Source: Candidatus Crickella equi (lineage in GTDB: Bacteria > Bacillota > Clostridia > Peptostreptococcales > Anaerovoracaceae). Taken from it: 64,000 bases of DNA. The notes below the pieces were generated by a model. The model saw nothing but the letters and a program-made list of their open reading frames with translations. It had not been told where the DNA came from and did not search any database. The position numbers were made by a program, and so were the translations under genes. Location of the stretch: the NCBI GenBank assembly GCA_018064755.1, contig JAGHUP010000008.1, positions 1-64,000 of the forward strand, written 5' to 3'. Shown here in pieces: positions 46,915-54,805 of this stretch (position 1 is the first letter of the stretch; each line of letters opens with the position of its first letter).

Positions 46915-47426
46915 ATTTCATGGAATTAGCGAAGGAGAGATATTCGGTACGCGCTTTCAAGAGTACGCCGGTTGAGCAGGAGAAGATTGATAAGATCTTG
47001 GAGGCTGCTAAGATTGCGCCAACTGCTAAGAACTCTCAGACACAGATGATATACGTTATTAAGAGCCCGGAGGCGCTGGAGAAGATTAACTCCGTGTGCA
47101 AGTGCATCTACGGTGCGCCACTGGTATTCGCGATAGGATATAAGAGTGACGAGACATTCGGAGTTGCTGAGGATAGAGTGTATGGTTTTGGCGAGATTGA
47201 CTCGACTATCGTAACAACTCATATGATGCTTGAGGCTTGGGAGCAGGGCATCGGTTCATGCTGGGTAGGCCTGTTCCATGATGCTGAGGTTCACGAGGTG
47301 CTCGGACTGCCTGAGAATATCCGCATCACTTCACTCATGCCAATGGGTTACGCTGCTGACGACTGCAAGCCAGCCGACAGACACACAATGTACCGCCCGG
47401 ACGAGGAAATGGTGGAGTATCTGTAG
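46911..47426 (+). CDS. Nitroreductase-family flavoprotein
   Basis: 171-residue FMN-binding oxidoreductase. N-terminal KERYSVRAFKSTPVE and APTAKNSQTQ (FMN phosphate contacts), then GIGSCWVGLFHD near residue 104. It is one of the shorter members. Start overlaps the HAD stop (ATGTTATGA context), so coupled translation is likely. Substrate unknown. Confidence 0.9.
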   Translation: MNFMELAKERYSVRAFKSTPVEQEKIDKILEAAKIAPTAKNSQTQMIYVIKSPEALEKINSVCKCIYGAPLVFAIGYKSDETFGVAEDRVYGFGEIDSTIVTTHMMLEAWEQGIGSCWVGLFHDAEVHEVLGLPENIRITSLMPMGYAADDCKPADRHTMYRPDEEMVEYL

Positions 47427-47499
47427 GTCGGTATATTAATAAAAATAAAGACTATAAAAATTAAGAAAATGATAGAATGTTCGTGAGGCGAAATAGCAG

Positions 47500-47874
47500 A
47501 TGAATAAGAATATCAAGAAGAGAATTGCATTATTGTTGACTTTGGCTATCACTATGATGGCTACATTTGCTATGTTCTCTCTTGATATCTATGCGCAGCC
47601 TCATGGACGCAAACCAGTTGTAGGTGCTACATACAAGCTCAAGGAGCCTAAATACGTTTACAGAAATCATAATAAGAAATCTGGCGTTAAGAAGGTTGCT
47701 GAGTTGAGCGATACTGCAAAGAAGTTTGTTATTAAGGGCAAAAAGAAAGCCAGATTCAGAAAAGGCACAGTTGTTACTTGCCTGGAGGTCCATAAGGATT
47801 GGATAAGAATTCCAAGCGGTTGGATGAAATACAATCACAAAGATTTTAAGAGAATAAAAATGAATAGAGGCTAG
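47500..47874 (+). CDS. Small secreted basic protein, SH3-like
   Basis: 124 residues. A signal peptide spans 1-32 (basic start, hydrophobic LLLTLAITMMATFAMF, cleavage near IYA-QP). The mature part is very basic and ends in a segment resembling bacterial SH3 domains (GTVVTCLEVHKDWIRIPSGWMKY). Cell-wall binding is plausible but unproven. Its stop codon lies in the shared terminator with the response regulator. Confidence 0.75.
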   Translation: MNKNIKKRIALLLTLAITMMATFAMFSLDIYAQPHGRKPVVGATYKLKEPKYVYRNHNKKSGVKKVAELSDTAKKFVIKGKKKARFRKGTVVTCLEVHKDWIRIPSGWMKYNHKDFKRIKMNRG

Positions 47875-47905
47875 AATAGAACCACGTCTATTTAGCCTCT
47901 ATTTT
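47863..47905. terminator. Bidirectional terminator containing both stop codons
   Basis: AATAGAGGCTA plus AATAGA pair with TCTATT plus TAGCCTCTATT: 17 pairs with one bulged G and a 6-base loop. The stop of the secreted-protein gene (47872-47874) and of the convergent regulator (47899-47901) are both in the stem. Confidence 0.85.
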
Positions 47906-48585
47906 ACTGTAAATCTATATCCCATACCGCGGACTGTTTCAAGATATCTTGGAGATGAAGGGTCATCTTCAATCTTCTGACGGAGCCTGTTGACATAGAC
48001 CATAATGGCACTTTCGTCAATTATTGTTTCACCCCATACAATGCGGTATATCTCGTCTTTCTGGAAGATGTGATCAACATTATCGATGAAGAGTTTCATC
48101 ATAGAATTTTCTTTGGCTGAAAGAGGTATTTCAACACCATTCTTGTAGAACCTTAGAGTAGAAGCGTCATACGAGAATGGACCAGCTTCAATGATACTTG
48201 GAGCCTGCTGTGTCATAGTTTTGCTGCGGCGTATCAGAGCCTTAACCTTAGCAACCAGAGTAACCGGGTTGAAAGGCTTGGTGATATAGTCATCGGCGCC
48301 AATCTGTAATCCGTATAAGGCATCACAGTCTTCCTTGCGTCCGCTGACGATAATAATAGGGATGTCTGAATTGTTGTCGCGAATATGCTGGACAACTTCG
48401 AATCCGTTCATGCCCTTCATATTGATGTCGAGCAGGAGCAAATCGTATGAATTCTGCTGCAACAAATCCAACGCACTCTCGCCGTTGATCGCAACATCGG
48501 CGTAGATATCGTTTTGGCATAATGCCTTGTATAACATTTTCAGGATGACCTTGTCGTCATCAACAACCAATACTCTATGTTGCAT
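47899..48585 (-). CDS. OmpR-family response regulator
   Basis: 228 residues: receiver with Asp in LLLDINMKG near residue 53 and KPF near 104, and a C-terminal winged helix (RQKIEDDPSSPRYLETVRGMGYRF). Divergent from a histidine kinase gene with 82 bases between, its probable partner. Confidence 0.92.
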   Translation of the reverse strand: MQHRVLVVDDDKVILKMLYKALCQNDIYADVAINGESALDLLQQNSYDLLLLDINMKGMNGFEVVQHIRDNNSDIPIIIVSGRKEDCDALYGLQIGADDYITKPFNPVTLVAKVKALIRRSKTMTQQAPSIIEAGPFSYDASTLRFYKNGVEIPLSAKENSMMKLFIDNVDHIFQKDEIYRIVWGETIIDESAIMVYVNRLRQKIEDDPSSPRYLETVRGMGYRFTVK

Positions 48586-48667
48586 AATTCACCTCATATG
48601 AATTATAACTAAATTGGCTATATAATACCAATATCATAAATAATTGTTAAGAAACGAACACTGAGCA

Positions 48668-50287
48668 ATGATTAACAGCAAACACAGGAAAGCGATAATA
48701 ACATTAATACTGGTACTTTCTTTCGCGTGCATTGGCGTTGGTGTTCTTCAGGTGTGGGATTCTTTCAAGAGTTTTGAGAAGTCAATTATTGAAGAGAAGG
48801 ACACACAGATTAATAAGAGAATTACGCTCGAAGACGCTAACATTAAGAACACGTTGGACAATTATGTTAGAGAGGCCAAAGTCACTAATGGTAAATCAAT
48901 CGTAACCAATCCGATTAATGCCGGAGTTGTGGTGTTCGATGATGGCAAGATAGTCAGAGAGAAATCGGATATAACAGATTGCAAGATTACAAGTCTGTCT
49001 AATACGTCAAAGTATGTTATATGCACAGATAGCGACGGCCAGATATATATGGCATATAAGATTCATAAGGACAATCTGACGTATTATAGATTAATCAGCT
49101 TGGTTAACCTGCTGAACGATGTAATTGGAACAGAGCAAGATTCAGAGGAAATGAATTTCCTAATGGATTGCGATGGCAAGATTGTAGTGTATAAGGTTGG
49201 AGAGTCCATTCAAGTTGCCGAAATGGGTGCAACAGAAGACAGCGACATTAACAAATGCATTAAATTCTTCCAATCATGTATCGCAAGTAGCAGCAGCAAA
49301 GCCACTTCCATCACTTTGTTAAACGATGACAAGGAAGAGTACACTGCAAGAATAGTAATGCAGAGCGTGGACAAAACAGACAATGGATTATTCGCCATCG
49401 GCAAGACGGCTAATTACGATGATACAATCAAGCCTTCAATGAAAGCAGCTAATAAGATCTTCATATACGGAAGCCTTATAGTTCTTGGAATTGCAATAAT
49501 CGTGTTGATCTTCATTCTAATTCAGAGATCTGCAGTATCAGAAATCCAGACTATCAGAACGAAGAACGAGACTTTGGAAGAAATCAACCAGAGAATGCAG
49601 GCGCTGACTCACCATCAGAGACTCGAGACAATTGGAACAATGACAGCTGGAATAGCTCACGATTTCAATAATCTCCTAACTCCTATAATGGGATACAGCA
49701 TGATGACAATGGATATGCTGCCAAGAGATGCAGAAGAACTTCAAGAGAATCTGCAGGAGATTTATAATGCTTCCTCCAAGGCGAAGGATCTGGTATCAAG
49801 ACTGGCAGAATTATCAAGGAAGGGCGACGCCTCAACTTACGAGGATATCAATATTGACGAGCTAATCAAGAATACAATAAGAGTTAGCCGTCCGGTTAAA
49901 CCTGAGAATGTAGAAGTCGTTGAGAAGTTGGAAGTGCCAGGAGTGCAGATCAGAGGAGATAGAACACAGTTATCTCAGATGATTCTTAATTTCACGTTGA
50001 ATGCTTATGACGCACTTCAAGACAACGGCGGAACATACATGGTTGCGACCAGACATGAAGATGGTAAACTTATCGTGCAGTTCATCGATAACGGACCTGG
50101 AATGGATGCTGAGACCGTCTCTAAGATATTCGATCCATTCTTCACCACCAAGGAGTCAGGCAAGGGCACAGGACTGGGACTTGCTATTATTGCTCAGATA
50201 GCTGAGACACATAATGCAAAGATATACGTTGACTCTGAATTAGGCAAAGGTACGGAATTTAGAGTAGTATTTAACTGTAAAGAATAG
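48668..50287 (+). CDS. Membrane sensor histidine kinase
   Basis: 539 residues. Membrane helices at about 10-30 and 262-286 bracket an extracytoplasmic sensor domain of about 230 residues. No HAMP domain; a short coiled coil leads to the H-box [17 protein letters not shown] (near residue 331) and the HATPase ([24 protein letters not shown]). The AHDFNN form is typical of hybrid-type kinases. Signal unknown. Confidence 0.9.
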   Translation: MINSKHRKAIITLILVLSFACIGVGVLQVWDSFKSFEKSIIEEKDTQINKRITLEDANIKNTLDNYVREAKVTNGKSIVTNPINAGVVVFDDGKIVREKSDITDCKITSLSNTSKYVICTDSDGQIYMAYKIHKDNLTYYRLISLVNLLNDVIGTEQDSEEMNFLMDCDGKIVVYKVGESIQVAEMGATEDSDINKCIKFFQSCIASSSSKATSITLLNDDKEEYTARIVMQSVDKTDNGLFAIGKTANYDDTIKPSMKAANKIFIYGSLIVLGIAIIVLIFILIQRSAVSEIQTIRTKNETLEEINQRMQALTHHQRLETIGTMTAGIAHDFNNLLTPIMGYSMMTMDMLPRDAEELQENLQEIYNASSKAKDLVSRLAELSRKGDASTYEDINIDELIKNTIRVSRPVKPENVEVVEKLEVPGVQIRGDRTQLSQMILNFTLNAYDALQDNGGTYMVATRHEDGKLIVQFIDNGPGMDAETVSKIFDPFFTTKESGKGTGLGLAIIAQIAETHNAKIYVDSELGKGTEFRVVFNCKE

Positions 50288-50296
50288 GAGAGAACT

Positions 50297-50536
50297 ATGC
50301 TCAAACTAACAATAGAACTAGATGATATCAATTACGACAAGCTTGCGGACAAACTATCTCATGGCGGAACGGCTGCCAAAATGGCACTCGCTCTCGTACC
50401 CGACGATAAGAAGGATGCGGTAGCAGCCAAACTTCTCAACGAAGCAAAGGTTCCAGTTATCCGCGCCATTCAAGGCATGCTGAGAGAGGAAGACCTGGAA
50501 GCACTCATCCTCGCAATTAACGCCGAAGCAGAATAG
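50297..50536 (+). CDS. Small conserved helical protein
   Basis: 79 residues, acidic C-terminus, no membrane segment and no motif I recognise. LTIELDDINYDKLADKL at the start looks like a strand-helix unit. AGGAGAG lies upstream and it begins nine bases after the kinase, so it may be cotranscribed. A family-3 repeat follows. Confidence 0.65.
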   Translation: MLKLTIELDDINYDKLADKLSHGGTAAKMALALVPDDKKDAVAAKLLNEAKVPVIRAIQGMLREEDLEALILAINAEAE

Positions 50537-50541
50537 ATTAA

Positions 50542-50566
50542 AAAATGTACCCGTTAGGAACGGGCT
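50542..50566 (+). repeat. Family-3 repeat, single copy
   Basis: AAAATGTACCCGTTAGGAAC and CGGGCT, identical to the proC-linked unit, five bases after the stop of the previous gene and directly before the GAAAGGAG ribosome site of the next. Confidence 0.85.
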
Positions 50567-50580
50567 GAAAGGAGCATAAT

Positions 50581-50919
50581 ATGGCTAATCAGAAGACTAT
50601 AGACAAGGTTAACAAATTGCTGGCAGGTCACTGCTATGCGCCATTGAGAGAGGCTGCCGAGGCTTGGCTTAAGCAGGTAGGTGCGGACGGTGAACAGGAA
50701 GCGACTGCTCGCATGATTCCGCTGCTCAAGGAAGGCGTTGCGACGGTTCAGGAAATGATTGATTTGTTCGGATCCGATGAGGGCAAAGCCAAATTTGGCG
50801 AAGAGCTCGCAGGCCAGATCTACGCTCACGCGCAGACACTGTTGTCTCAGGGCGAGACGTATTGCGACTGTGACGCTTGCAAAATAGCGCGCGGCATCCT
50901 CAGCGACCTGGAAGGATAG
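50581..50919 (+). CDS. Conserved small protein with CxCxxC tail
   Basis: 112-residue soluble helical protein. The C-terminal part ETYCDCDACKIARGIL has a C-x-C-xx-C cluster that could bind a metal. Similar clostridial proteins exist and are sometimes labelled Hsp90-like, without visible basis. AAAGGAG precedes the start. Confidence 0.75.
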   Translation: MANQKTIDKVNKLLAGHCYAPLREAAEAWLKQVGADGEQEATARMIPLLKEGVATVQEMIDLFGSDEGKAKFGEELAGQIYAHAQTLLSQGETYCDCDACKIARGILSDLEG

Positions 50920-50949
50920 TAGCCCCGTTCGAATAGAATAACACGCAAT

Positions 50950-51012
50950 GTAAAGACGCGACTCCCGACGGAATCCTAACGGACTCCTCCCGGCCTCGCG
51001 TCTTCTGTTATA
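50950..51012 (+). other. Structured intergenic segment
   Basis: AAGACGCGA near 50956 pairs with TCGCGTCTT near 50998, and flanking ATAACA/TGTTAT extend the stem. It probably ends the transcript of the preceding gene. Confidence 0.5.
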
Positions 51013-51069
51013 TTGTCCAATTAACTGCCCACCTATATTCATAAACTACCTTATACTATAACTGTAAGA
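51013..51069 (+). promoter_or_regulatory. Duplicated promoter region, copy 1
   Basis: 57-bp block starting TTGTCCAATTAAC and ending ATACTATAACTGTAAGA, 46 of 57 bases identical to 51751-51807. It precedes a small gene by 38 bases. TATACT or TATAAC may be the -10; no normal -35 is visible, only a conserved CCCACCTA. Confidence 0.6.
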
Positions 51070-51107
51070 TAAATAACACACATGAAGTGGTCATAAGGAG
51101 GCTCAAG

Positions 51108-51305
51108 ATGTTAGGTAAATATATTAGAGGCGAGGAGAGAAATTACAATAGTTTCTTGGCTGATGACAACAATATGGAGCGTGGAGATCTTGGCGGAGAT
51201 TACAACGTTCAAGACTACGATAACTATGAAAGATTCGCAGAAGATTGCGGACAGCATTTTGAGAGCAACAAGGAATGCGAAGATTTCTGGAATAAGTTCT
51301 GGTAG
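51108..51305 (+). CDS. Small acidic protein
   Basis: 65 residues, rich in Asp, Asn, Glu and aromatic residues (DYNVQDYDNYERFAEDCG), ending WNKFW, with two Cys. No family recognised. ATG 51108 has an AAGGAGG site. Expressed from duplicated promoter copy 1. Confidence 0.7.
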   Translation: MLGKYIRGEERNYNSFLADDNNMERGDLGGDYNVQDYDNYERFAEDCGQHFESNKECEDFWNKFW

Positions 51306-51383
51306 AATGTGAGGTTGAAAATGATTTCAAATTAAATAATAATTGACCTTATATCATGAAATCATACATTTCTGACACGCAAA

Positions 51384-51416
51384 AACATGGCCTACACGAC
51401 CATGTTATTTTTGATA
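51384..51416 (+). terminator. Terminator-like hairpin upstream of the toxin gene
   Basis: AACATGG (51384-51390) and CCATGTT (51400-51406), then ATTTTTG. Either ends the preceding gene's transcript or attenuates a longer toxin transcript starting from TTGACC (51343) / TACATT (51365). Confidence 0.55.
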
Positions 51417-51485
51417 TCATTGCAGCAGGAAGCCATAACGGTGGACGGTTGTTCCCTCGATTCTAGAAAGAGGGAGGTGATGCAT

Positions 51486-51575
51486 ATGGTAACATATGAA
51501 GCAATGCTGGCATTCTGCACTGCAGGATTGCTGGTTGTAGCTATAATCGCCTTGTTTAATAATAACAGACATTAG
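51486..51575 (+). CDS. Holin-like type I toxin peptide
   Basis: 29 residues: MVTYEAMLAFCTAGLLVVAI plus IALFNNNRH, a short N-terminus, one membrane helix and a basic/polar tail, the pattern of Hol_Tox (TxpA-like) peptides. ATG 51486 is preceded by GGGAGGTGA. TCCCTC upstream can pair with GAGGGA that overlaps this site (11-base loop), so translation may be repressed by structure. A convergent antisense RNA is predicted downstream. Confidence 0.78.
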   Translation: MVTYEAMLAFCTAGLLVVAIIALFNNNRH

Positions 51576-51579
51576 GAGC

Positions 51580-51673
51580 TATAAATAAAAATAGCTCACG
51601 TCCTTATTCCGAGTAGGGACGTGAGCTTGTATCAAACACCTACGAGGGATAACCGTCTATCGGCTTCCTCGTA
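51580..51673 (-). ncRNA. Candidate antisense RNA antitoxin
   Basis: About 93 nt on the minus strand. Predicted 5' hairpin TACGAGG/CCTCGTA (51667-51673 with 51641-51647) and a 3' terminator: 11-bp stem AGCTCACGTCC with its complement (51593-51627) followed, only on this strand, by ATTTTTATTTAT. It ends just past the toxin stop codon and is complementary to the toxin 3' untranslated region, the layout of txpA/ratA. Confidence 0.55.
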
Positions 51674-51678
51674 CGGTT

Positions 51679-51707
51679 ATATTAGCATAATACAATTGAT
51701 CTTACAA
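51679..51707 (-). promoter_or_regulatory. Promoter of the antisense RNA
   Basis: Minus strand TTGTAA (51702-51707), 17 bases, TAATAT (51679-51684). Predicted start near 51672. Confidence 0.5.
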
Positions 51708-51729
51708 GAAATAATGGATTTTTCACACG

Positions 51730-51750
51730 AGTGCCTTCGGCACTCTTTTA
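51730..51750 (+). terminator. Terminator of the toxin transcript
   Basis: GAGTGCC-TTC-GGCACTC followed by TTTTATT. On the plus strand, beyond the antisense gene, so the toxin mRNA would carry the full antisense target. Confidence 0.85.
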
Positions 51751-51807
51751 TTGTCCAATTAACCACCCACCTACATCGATCATCTTGTATATACTATAAC
51801 TGTAAGA
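51751..51807 (+). promoter_or_regulatory. Duplicated promoter region, copy 2
   Basis: See copy 1 at 51013. Starts right after a terminator, as copy 1 does, and precedes the next small gene by 34 bases. Confidence 0.6.
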
Positions 51808-51841
51808 CATATCAGATCACATCCCTCAGGAGGCAACAATC

Positions 51842-52021
51842 ATGTTATGGTTCATTCTATTAGTTCTCATATGTCATTGGGGCAACAAGATAATAGTCGG
51901 ACACTATTACGTTCCGGTTAAGGACGACATGAAGCGACATGGCAAGGATCCTGAGAACCCTGACGATGTGATCAAGTACTTCGAAGAGAATGAAGACGAT
52001 ATTGTCTTCTTAGATAAATAA
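51842..52021 (+). CDS. Small protein with N-terminal membrane helix
   Basis: 59 residues: hydrophobic MLWFILLVLICHWGN then a polar part with KDPENPDDVIKYFEENEDD. AGGAGG lies nine bases upstream. Not recognised. Its acidic tail resembles the acidic protein at 51108 in composition, and both use the duplicated promoter. Confidence 0.7.
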   Translation: MLWFILLVLICHWGNKIIVGHYYVPVKDDMKRHGKDPENPDDVIKYFEENEDDIVFLDK

Positions 52022-52101
52022 TAGTTGTTAGTTTTCATAGTAAACATATATACCTCTTGCGATATTGAGTCCGATTATTGGGCTCAATATTGCTATATGA
52101 T

Positions 52102-52107
52102 GGTATA
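52102..52107 (+). promoter_or_regulatory. -10 of the zinc-ribbon gene
   Basis: TGGTATAAT (TG at 52100) upstream of an AAAGGAGG site and the ATG at 52137. Confidence 0.45.
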
Positions 52108-52136
52108 ATGCAACTATAGACTAAAAGGAGGCCACC

Positions 52137-52256
52137 ATGATATACAGATGCCCAAAATGCGGTAGAATGATCTATCCCCACGAACTGACTGACGAGCAAG
52201 TGTGCCCGTACTGCGGCTGCGATGAACTGCAAGAAACAGATGAGGATGAAGAGTAG
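52137..52256 (+). CDS. Tiny zinc-ribbon protein
   Basis: 39 residues: CPKCG at 5-9 and CPYCG at 23-27, spaced as a zinc ribbon, then an acidic tail (ETDEDEE). AAAGGAGG precedes the ATG. The next gene begins two bases after its stop. Confidence 0.8.
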   Translation: MIYRCPKCGRMIYPHELTDEQVCPYCGCDELQETDEDEE

Positions 52257-52257
52257 A

Positions 52258-52548
52258 ATGAGTAGAAAACACGAATTAGAAAACTTCATAGTAAACTGTT
52301 GCAAAAGCTCATCAATATATTTCAATGGTGAGTTCCAAGCAGTTAAATATCTGTGTGGGCAAGGCAAAGTAGTATTTATCGAGCAGAGCAGAATGCTTGA
52401 CTATGTTGAAGTGCTAATCCCAGATTATGACGCTGGCATTGATGAACCGCTTCTTATGGAACTTTTATCCGATGGAATAAGGATTAAGGGTTGCGAGTCA
52501 CATGAATATCAAGGTTGTCATTACACATATACTTTTACATTAAGGTAA
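52258..52548 (+). CDS. Uncharacterised small protein
   Basis: 96 residues, mixed alpha/beta, no membrane segment, four Cys. ATG 52258 is two bases after the zinc-ribbon stop; GATGAAGAG lies upstream. Probably translated together with the zinc ribbon. No family recognised. Confidence 0.65.
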   Translation: MSRKHELENFIVNCCKSSSIYFNGEFQAVKYLCGQGKVVFIEQSRMLDYVEVLIPDYDAGIDEPLLMELLSDGIRIKGCESHEYQGCHYTYTFTLR

Positions 52549-52581
52549 AACAATGAAACATAAGTAACTGACGAAGTTTAG

Positions 52582-52605
52582 CGAGTCTTAGGACTCGTTT
52601 TTTTT
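52582..52605 (+). terminator. Terminator before the hsd operon
   Basis: CGAGTC-TTAG-GACTCG followed by eight T residues. Confidence 0.9.
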
Positions 52606-52670
52606 ACGAGAATAATAGCGAGAATACTTAAGTGTCCAATAAATTGACGAGTGCGAAAATGTGCGATTAT

Positions 52671-52679
52671 TGGTATAAT
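52671..52679 (+). promoter_or_regulatory. Promoter of the hsd operon
   Basis: TGGTATAAT extended -10. A repeated GTGCGA lies at about 52650 and 52661, a possible operator. Leader of about 35 bases with a short MNKKT reading frame. Confidence 0.5.
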
Positions 52680-52721
52680 TAAATGAATAAGAAGACATAG
52701 TTTACTATCAAAGAGGGTGTT

Positions 52722-54803
52722 ATGAATAGAGTCGATATATTATGGGATGATAATCCTGTTGACGTAACTCAAGAAGCTAATTTTATTTGGGGAATTGCAA
52801 ATAAGCTTAGAGGCGCATATATGCCGGATAAGTATGGTGATGTCATAATTCCAATGACTATCATTAGGCGTTTTGAATGCGCATTAGAAGATACAAAAGA
52901 TACTGTTGTAAAGCAGTTTGATGAGAATCCTAATTATCCTGAAAAGGCTATGTTTAAACTATCTGGATTCCAATTTTACAACACGAGCAAATACACTTTG
53001 AAAGAACTCTGTAACGATGCGGATCATATCGCGGGAAACTTTAAAGCATACATTGGCGGTTTCTCTGCAAATGTTCAAGATATATTGAAAGAACTCGAGA
53101 TGGACAAACATATCGAGAAGATGGATAAGGAAGGCTGTCTATACAATGTTGTTAAGGCGTTCTCAGAACTAGATATCTATCCAAGAACATATGACTCAAT
53201 CAAGATGGGTTACATCTTCGAAAATCTTATTGGTCGATTCTATCAGAACGTAGATGCCGGACAGTTTTATACTGGTAGAGATATTATCAAGGTTTGTGTA
53301 TCACTCCTCATAGCAGAAGGTTGTGATGACATCTTTGATGATGGCAAAGTTGTTACTGTGTGCGACCAGGCATGCGGAACAGGCGGAATGTTATCTACTG
53401 CATTTAACTACATTAAGCATCTTAACCCAACAGCAGACGTAAGATTGTTTGGTCAGGAGTTTATGGGACAGTCTTATGCCGTTGGATTAGCTGAAATGCT
53501 AATCAAGGGGCAGAACGCAGAGAACTTTAAACATGCAGATACACTTAAGACTGATTGCTTTAAAGACCAAAAGATGAGATTCCTACTTGAAAATCCGCCA
53601 TTCGGAACACCATGGAGCGGCAAGGATGCAAAACAAGGCCAGGAAGATGCTGTAAAGACAGAACATGCAAAAGGCCTCCAGGGTAGATGGGGAGCAGGCT
53701 TACCATCTGGTGGCGACTCACAGCTTCTGTTTATGCAGTCAGCAATCGATAAGATGGACGACAAGCTTGGTCGTGCCGCAATCATTGAAAACGGATCACC
53801 GCTGTTCTCTGGCGGTACTTCATCTGGAGAATCACAGACAAGAAGATATATGCTTGAAAATGATTTGATCGAAGCTATTATTCAGCTTCCTACAGATCTC
53901 TTTTACAATACTGGGATTTCTACTTATGTATGGATTCTCTCCAAGCACAAGAGACCAGACAGAGTTGGAAAGATTCAGTTAATAGATGCATCTTCTATTT
54001 GTCATAAACTGAGAAAACCTCTCGGCAACAAGAAGAATGAATTTACTCCAGAGGACAGAAAGACTATCACAGAGTTATATGCAAACTTCGAAGAAAATGA
54101 GTTCTGCAAGATTTATGACAATACAGAATTCATCTATAGAGAATATGCTGTAATGCAGCCACTTCAGAGAAGCTACTCTATTACAGAAGACAGTATCGAA
54201 GCAATGATTCAGAGTGGATCATTGAAGGGCCTGTATGACGAGGCTAAGGTTGTTGAATTTGAGGATCAGGGAACGACCATCTCAGCTAAGGATCAGAAGA
54301 AACTAGAGTCATTCTATGAAAACAAACCAGAGTATGATCGTATTATTAATACATTAAAAGAGAATACATCCGATAAGAAGTGGATGTCACCGGAAGAGTT
54401 TAAGCCTGTTCTGATAGGCATTCTTGGAGTTGATAAAAAGCTTATAGATAAGATTGCTGATGGTTTATCTGTTATGGATAAGGATGCAGTAATTCAGACT
54501 AATAAGAAGGGTGAAGTCGAATACGACAAAGCAACAAAGGATACGGAAATAGTTAAATGGGAAGAAAACATTGAGGATTACATGAAGAGAGAAGTTCTTC
54601 CTCATGTTCCAGATGCAAAATGGTTCTGGGAAGAGAATCTTAATGCGAAGAATCCTGTTATTAAAACTGGAGCTGAAATTCCGTTTACAAGATATTTCTA
54701 TAAATATCAGGAACCAACTCCTTCCGAGGAACTTGAAAAGAAGTTTATTGAGCTGGATAAGTCTGTAAATGAGCGTATTGCAAAGCTCTTTAGAGAGGTG
54801 TAG
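52722..54803 (+). CDS. hsdM: Type I restriction-modification methyltransferase subunit
   Basis: 693-residue N6-adenine methyltransferase. An N-terminal HsdM helical domain (FIWGIANKLRGAYMPDKYGD) precedes the SAM-binding CDQACGTGGM near residue 211 and the catalytic NPPF (LLENPPFGTPW) near 290. Long C-terminal extension (residues 480-693). With HsdS it methylates the recognition sequence and with HsdR it cleaves unmodified DNA. First gene of M-S-R. Confidence 0.95.
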   Translation: MNRVDILWDDNPVDVTQEANFIWGIANKLRGAYMPDKYGDVIIPMTIIRRFECALEDTKDTVVKQFDENPNYPEKAMFKLSGFQFYNTSKYTLKELCNDADHIAGNFKAYIGGFSANVQDILKELEMDKHIEKMDKEGCLYNVVKAFSELDIYPRTYDSIKMGYIFENLIGRFYQNVDAGQFYTGRDIIKVCVSLLIAEGCDDIFDDGKVVTVCDQACGTGGMLSTAFNYIKHLNPTADVRLFGQEFMGQSYAVGLAEMLIKGQNAENFKHADTLKTDCFKDQKMRFLLENPPFGTPWSGKDAKQGQEDAVKTEHAKGLQGRWGAGLPSGGDSQLLFMQSAIDKMDDKLGRAAIIENGSPLFSGGTSSGESQTRRYMLENDLIEAIIQLPTDLFYNTGISTYVWILSKHKRPDRVGKIQLIDASSICHKLRKPLGNKKNEFTPEDRKTITELYANFEENEFCKIYDNTEFIYREYAVMQPLQRSYSITEDSIEAMIQSGSLKGLYDEAKVVEFEDQGTTISAKDQKKLESFYENKPEYDRIINTLKENTSDKKWMSPEEFKPVLIGILGVDKKLIDKIADGLSVMDKDAVIQTNKKGEVEYDKATKDTEIVKWEENIEDYMKREVLPHVPDAKWFWEENLNAKNPVIKTGAEIPFTRYFYKYQEPTPSEELEKKFIELDKSVNERIAKLFREV

Positions 54804-54805
54804 TT

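Noticed and set aside
51621..51863. 80-residue plus-strand frame across the antisense region
   Set aside because: It runs through two terminators and a duplicated promoter and has no ribosome site.
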